The notes beneath the pieces were generated by a model, which made no database searches, was not told where the DNA came from, and saw only the letters and a list, made by a program, of their open reading frames with translations. The translations under genes were made by a program, and so were the position numbers. DNA of 19,307 nucleotides from JBLHKE01 sp047619485. Lineage in GTDB: Bacteria > Verrucomicrobiota > Verrucomicrobiia > Verrucomicrobiales > DEV007. Location: assembly GCA_047619485.1 (NCBI GenBank), contig JBLHKE010000047.1, forward strand, positions 1-19,307, written 5' to 3'. Below are positions 17,101 to 19,307 of this stretch, piece by piece. Every line of letters begins with the position of its first letter. Position 1 is the first letter of the stretch.

Positions 17101-17279
17101 CCACTCAGACTTAAACCAGCCGCCAATGTCGTATCGCTAGCGCCTAGTTGGACGACCAGACCGCCATCTAGCTCAGGTATGCCAGGTTGTGCCGGCAGTC
17201 TGAGGATCAGGCCAATAGCCAAGCAGGCTCCGAGAAGTAGTACACGTAGAAAAAAGTTGGAGTGAGGTGAGGTTCTCAT
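14121..17279 (-). CDS. Exported PQQ-like beta-propeller protein with an N-terminal methyltransferase-like fold
   Basis: I place the start at the ATG at 17279, giving 1052 residues, because it opens a signal peptide (FFLRVLLLGACLAIGLILRL) and a GGAGG lies 12 bases upstream; the frame continues upstream to 17501 without protein character. Residues about 40-160 resemble a class I methyltransferase: 'LVVQLGASD' at motif I, 'VIEVLDVD' as the next strand (D68, D70), 'LPYSENLVNALIVVES', and 'EVLRVLTPGGVVIGD'. Motif I lacks the usual glycine-rich GxGxG. From 'WPDNMDNWSHPRHAADGN' (168-185) on, PQQ-like blades appear, such as 'MVALDATTGELV', 'VVALDAASGRVNWRF' and 'VYALRSDTGKEVWRF'. A second propeller opens at D597 with 'DWPTYRGDRWRSAS'. 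No dehydrogenase residues are evident, so scaffold or binding roles are as likely as catalysis. It is the first gene of the pair with the 12981-14108 gene and diverges from the SGNH hydrolase gene. Confidence 0.85.
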   Translation of the reverse strand: MRTSPHSNFFLRVLLLGACLAIGLILRLPAQPGIPELDGGLVVQLGASDTTLAAGLSLSGHYVIEVLDVDFAKVAAAREALRSNARYGLASAQLLTAKEHLPYSENLVNALIVVESAMPLAEVLRVLTPGGVVIGDQATLKREQLQAAGFEKIVTKEEIGRISARKPWPDNMDNWSHPRHAADGNAVSGDTAIGPPDRVRWVAAATSEVEGLVSAGGRNFYGGILARDSFNGLRLWHRDLGRRENETNASRFKLPRLSRDRARPIAADKYLFAVSGGAMVALDATTGELVREFPDVTNPREILNEGDTVVATYENGVAAFSVETGELMWDYPASGARNVVAGEQRVSLLQGRPKRGEISEAITLNLSTGDILWRSNGFSWLDRVTRSVMHEEQIAYETSSLTDSDAGNAIYILSAKDGAYVWEKAFPPGMNHRRQARAMFLDDSVWILHGGRINYEDEAARGREPIEISALDAKTGEIKVTHPAGMTHCFPPVATPEFMIAGVLDMTDLRTGDIVANRITKANCSSENGWVPANGLIYTTPKHCTCWPMLRGFVAMAGRSEGDPATHRDLDAIEFPLIKGGAPVPVGAEAAAPAASDWPTYRGDRWRSASTASPGPQALDILWTSRVVSDSEAATLKSAKDGPILHDWRENPFIKGSVSAPVVANGQVLVARTEAHEVVALDAASGRVNWRFTADGRVDTPPTIHRGLCLFGTHAGWVYALRSDTGKEVWRFRATPDEERIVAYGQVESAWPVAGTVMVMDDVAYFAAGRQPLADGGIFIFAIDPVSGKRHWVHRLDDMPQSSDTPSTDPFKGFYENSGLEFDPIDILHAEGDGLAMSRWILGRDGKTISVDKWNAFSHLEVGEDSKGGVWIPRGSWTYSARHQHRFRGEAPRRPLVAFRADHIVSSLNGSTDLFARDFDLDKGEKFDSKWITGWQAGKEARNNGKPYRTYRIAKNSEWTIDPFTSPEDKIKQAKQPAGTQAYNDIYALALSGDGRFFAIHEDGRLKVISMADGRVLEETKVPPPVWDGLAIAGGKLYLTTKGGELVCLGAK

Positions 17280-17583
17280 AGCGACCCCAAGCCTCCGTAT
17301 CTCAACTGCCGCTGTCAAACCCCGTTCCTGGATCGGGGCAGCCCGACGCGCACGCGTAAGTATCCCGTAGTGTCCGGAAACTCGAATCCTCCACGTTTCA
17401 TACGGCATCCCGGTAGTACTAGCGCAACCGTCCACCGAGCCTTTGCCAACTTTAGGCTTGAAGAAGCCCACAATCCCCGGTCGAATCGACCGCAATGGCA
17501 ATACTTGCGTCGCCTAGCCATCGTCCAACGGCACCTAGCCGCTGAAATTTGTTCCGGTGAAGTGAACAACCCCGATAAGAATC
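17280..17583. promoter_or_regulatory. Divergent promoter region with inverted repeats
   Basis: About 300 bases separate the two divergent genes and must hold both promoters. A perfect 15-base repeat, CGGTCGA-A-TCGACCG, is centred at 17486 (17479-17493), 90 bases before the ATG at 17584. A 5-bp GGCTT/AAGCC hairpin lies at 17455-17468. A TTGACA-like hexamer occurs on the minus strand near 17320, but I see no matching -10 at proper spacing. GTAGTGTCCGG (17367-17377) also occurs at 11136-11146. The minus-strand frame stays open through much of this region, but I treat it as non-coding because the signal peptide begins at 17279. Confidence 0.45.
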
Positions 17584-18354
17584 ATGATCAAACGAAGAAA
17601 TTTTCTCAAGGGCTCCGCGATTTCCGCTGGTGCCATCGCCACGGGCTCAACTGTCAACGCCCAAGAGGCGAAGAGCAATGCCTCAGGTGTTGGTGGATAC
17701 AACTACCGATTGCCATCGTTCAAGAAAGGCAGTCGGCTACTGTTCCAGGGCGACTCCATCACCGATATGAAGTGGGGGCGCAACGAGAAGGATCGCAACC
17801 ACTACCTCGGGCACAGCTACGTCTACCTGATCGCGTCGCGGCTCGGCGTCGACATGCCCGAGGCTGAACTGGACGTCTACAACCGTGGCATGAGCGGGCA
17901 CAAGGTAGCCGACCTCAAGAAGCGCTGGCAGAAGGACGCGATCGATATGAAGCCCGATCTCCTCAGCGTCCTCATCGGTGTGAATGACGTGAGTCGTGGC
18001 GGACCTATCGATCAGTGGCAGGCGGACTATCGCGATCTACTGGCCCAGAGCCGCAGGGCCAATGCCGATCTACGCCTCGTGCTACTCGATCCATTTGTCT
18101 TAGCCTCCGGGCGTCTGAAAAATGAAGATCAGTGGAAGCAGTGGCGTGGCAAGGTGGACCAGATGGGCGCGATCGTCGCACAGCTAGCGAAGGATTTCGA
18201 TGCGGTCCACGTCAAGACGCAGGAGGTTTTTGATACGGCCGCGAAAAAGGTCAGCGCGGAGCAGTGGATCTGGGACGGTGTGCACCCGCTGCCGCAGGGG
18301 CACGAGCTGATCGCTCGCAACTGGCTGCAAGAGGTCAGTGGTCGCTGGAGTTAG
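17584..18354 (+). CDS. Tat-exported SGNH/GDSL-type hydrolase
   Basis: This 256-residue esterase-like protein opens with a twin-arginine signal, 'KRRNFLKGSAISAGAIA', cut near 'VNA'. All four SGNH blocks are present: block I 'FQGDSIT' with the nucleophile S58, block II 'NRGMSGHKV' with its oxyanion glycine, block III 'GVNDV' with N134, and block V 'DGVHP' with D231 and H234. The hydrolase should therefore be active, cutting ester bonds, typically acetyl groups on sugars or cell-wall material; the exact substrate cannot be told. Tat export suggests folding before translocation. It diverges from the PQQ-propeller gene and is followed after 20 bases by a truncated CoA-binding gene, then by the DUF1080 gene, so it may have headed an operon. 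The Shine-Dalgarno sequence is weak; the Tat motif fixes the start. Confidence 0.93.
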   Translation: MIKRRNFLKGSAISAGAIATGSTVNAQEAKSNASGVGGYNYRLPSFKKGSRLLFQGDSITDMKWGRNEKDRNHYLGHSYVYLIASRLGVDMPEAELDVYNRGMSGHKVADLKKRWQKDAIDMKPDLLSVLIGVNDVSRGGPIDQWQADYRDLLAQSRRANADLRLVLLDPFVLASGRLKNEDQWKQWRGKVDQMGAIVAQLAKDFDAVHVKTQEVFDTAAKKVSAEQWIWDGVHPLPQGHELIARNWLQEVSGRWS

Positions 18355-18374
18355 GAACGACGTCCCGATCTTCG

Positions 18375-18500
18375 ATGAACGTCGCCATCATAGGGGCTTC
18401 CGACAAGCAGAACCGCTTTGCTTTCAAAGCGCAGCGCATGTTCGCCGTACACGGTCATCGGGTGTTTCCAATCAGTCCGACTGGGAAAGGCGAGCTCTAG
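18375..18500 (+). pseudogene. Truncated CoA-binding-domain protein (5' stub)
   Basis: From the ATG at 18375 the frame gives 41 residues: 'MNVAIIGASDKQNRFAFKAQ' then 'RMFAVHGHRVFPISPTGKGE' and a TAG at 18498-18500. This is the opening of the small CoA-binding (Rossmann, CoA_binding_2/YccU-like) proteins, which normally run to about 120-140 residues with 'GASDK-x-x-R-(Y/F)-(A/S)' as the nucleotide-binding loop. Only the first strand-loop-helix-strand remains. In another frame right after the stop, 'LADVSS' resembles the later 'SLADV' segment of intact relatives, suggesting an internal deletion with a frame change. The DUF1080 gene begins 49 bases further on. The stub is unlikely to be functional, although a translated 41-residue peptide cannot be excluded. 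Confidence 0.7.
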
Positions 18501-18549
18501 CCGACGTCTCGTCTCGACAAGCATGGCGATTCAACTATTATTCTGTCCT

Positions 18550-19307
18550 ATGAAAATGACGATCCTTCTGCTGCTGTGCTTCCATCTCGTCCCGTCCCAT
18601 GGCAAACCGCTATTCAACGGAATAGATCTAGCCGGTTGGCAGGGCATGCAGGGCGAGGCAACGAACTGGGGAGTCAGAGACGGATTACTTACCGGGACTG
18701 GGAGGGGCGGATCACAGTGGTTGGCGACCGATAAGGAGTATGGTGATTTTGAATTAACGTTAGAATACAAGCTGCCGAAGAATGGCAACAGCGGTGTCTT
18801 CATCCGCGCGCCAAAGGAGGGCGCCCCGTGGGTCACCGGAATGGAGATCCAACTGCTCGACGACTACAGCGAGAAGTGGAAAAATCTCAAGCCCGACCAG
18901 TTTACCGGCGCGATCTACGCGGTGCAGGCGCCGTCGAAACGGGTCACCAAGCCGGCCGGCTCGTGGCAGGCACTACGCATCTACTGCATCGGCAAACAAT
19001 GCCGCGTCTGGGTCAACGGCCAACAGGTCATCGATGCGGATCTCGATCAGCTAGCGGAGAAATACGCCAAAAAAGTTCCCGGGCTGAAGCGCAAGACGGG
19101 CCTCATCGGCGTCCAAAATCATGGTGATCCAGTCTCGTTCCGCAACATCCACATCCAAGAAGTGACCGCCGACAGTTGGATCAAGCTGTTCAACGGTAGC
19201 GACCTCGACGGATGGTATGAGAACAAGTTCAAGCACAAGCCCGAGTGGAAAATCATCGATGGGATCCTTACTGGCCACGGTGGTCAGGGCTATCTAGCCT
19301 CGCTCGA
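18550..19307 (+). CDS. Exported tandem DUF1080 (3-keto-disaccharide hydrolase family) protein, 3' end outside window
   Basis: The frame is open from the ATG at 18550 to the window edge (252 codons plus two bases). A short signal peptide, 'MKMTILLLLCFHLVPSHG', is followed by the family opening 'KPLFNGIDLAGWQ'. The first domain (about 19-210) shows 'NWGVRDGLLTGTG', 'YGDFELTLEYKLP', 'NGNSGVFIRAP', 'GMEIQLLDD', 'GAIYAVQAPS' and 'ALRIYCIGKQCRVWVNGQQV', ending with 'GLIGVQNHGDPVSFRNIHI'. A second copy then begins with 'WIKLFNGSDLDGWYENKF' and 'EWKIIDGILTGHGGQGYLAS' and is cut by the edge, so this is a tandem two-domain member. The Pfam family (PF06439) has a concanavalin-like jelly-roll, and characterised members act on 3-keto sugars; which copy is active here cannot be judged. 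No Shine-Dalgarno sequence is visible. A second in-frame ATG at 18556 would work equally well. Confidence 0.9.
   Translation, partial: MKMTILLLLCFHLVPSHGKPLFNGIDLAGWQGMQGEATNWGVRDGLLTGTGRGGSQWLATDKEYGDFELTLEYKLPKNGNSGVFIRAPKEGAPWVTGMEIQLLDDYSEKWKNLKPDQFTGAIYAVQAPSKRVTKPAGSWQALRIYCIGKQCRVWVNGQQVIDADLDQLAEKYAKKVPGLKRKTGLIGVQNHGDPVSFRNIHIQEVTADSWIKLFNGSDLDGWYENKFKHKPEWKIIDGILTGHGGQGYLASL

Noticed and set aside
17280..17501. 74-codon N-terminal extension of the PQQ-propeller frame
   Set aside because: The ATG at 17279 begins a typical signal peptide and has a GGAGG upstream; the extension has no protein character and would bury the signal peptide.
18264..18500. 78-codon frame overlapping the end of the SGNH hydrolase
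   Set aside because: Its first half is an off-frame reading of the hydrolase; the genuine part starts at the internal ATG at 18375 and is reported as the CoA-binding stub.

Overview
The window looks like a stretch of a GC-rich genome from the Planctomycetes-Verrucomicrobia group, most likely Verrucomicrobiota. This is an inference from protein types: a LamG-like exoprotein with a terminal beta module, secreted PQQ-like propellers, a Tat-exported SGNH hydrolase, a tandem DUF1080 protein, and a membrane-anchored family opening Cys-x-VPVFRYALERW. Nothing here gives a species name. I saw no rRNA, tRNA, CRISPR array or intact mobile element.

Layout. Positions 1-480 hold the 3' end of an SRPBCC (polyketide cyclase-like) gene cut by the window edge. 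Positions 840-11094 hold three large plus-strand exoprotein genes. These are a LamG-like protein (840-1958), a gametolysin-like zinc metallopeptidase with PKD and BNR-like propeller domains (2356-5778), and a 1585-residue cysteine-rich multidomain protein (6337-11094). All three end in what looks like the same small beta-rich C-terminal module. A secreted GH32/43-like propeller protein follows (11248-12615). A minus-strand pair then reads back toward it: a PQQ-like propeller protein with a methyltransferase-fold N-terminus (17279-14121) and a membrane-anchored protein of unknown function (14108-12981), 12 bases apart. Divergent from the pair is an SGNH hydrolase (17584-18354), followed by a tandem DUF1080 protein (18550 to the edge).

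The gaps between genes are unusually informative. They hold at least three decayed genes: an integrase-type transposase fragment with an in-frame stop (about 5785-5960, minus), a DUF1508/YegP-like pseudogene (about 12681-12900) and a 41-codon stub of a CoA-binding-domain protein (18375-18500). Perfect inverted repeats lie 25-120 bases upstream of most exported-protein genes, and most starts lack a clear Shine-Dalgarno sequence.

How the genes may work together (inference): nearly every intact gene encodes an exported protein. The GH32/43-like protein, the SGNH hydrolase and the DUF1080 protein fit extracellular or periplasmic breakdown of decorated polysaccharide. The peptidase and the two large adhesion-like proteins fit surface attachment or matrix processing. 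The best candidates for undescribed biology are the cysteine-dyad repeats of the 1585-residue protein, the shared C-terminal module, and the PQQ-propeller plus membrane-anchored protein pair.
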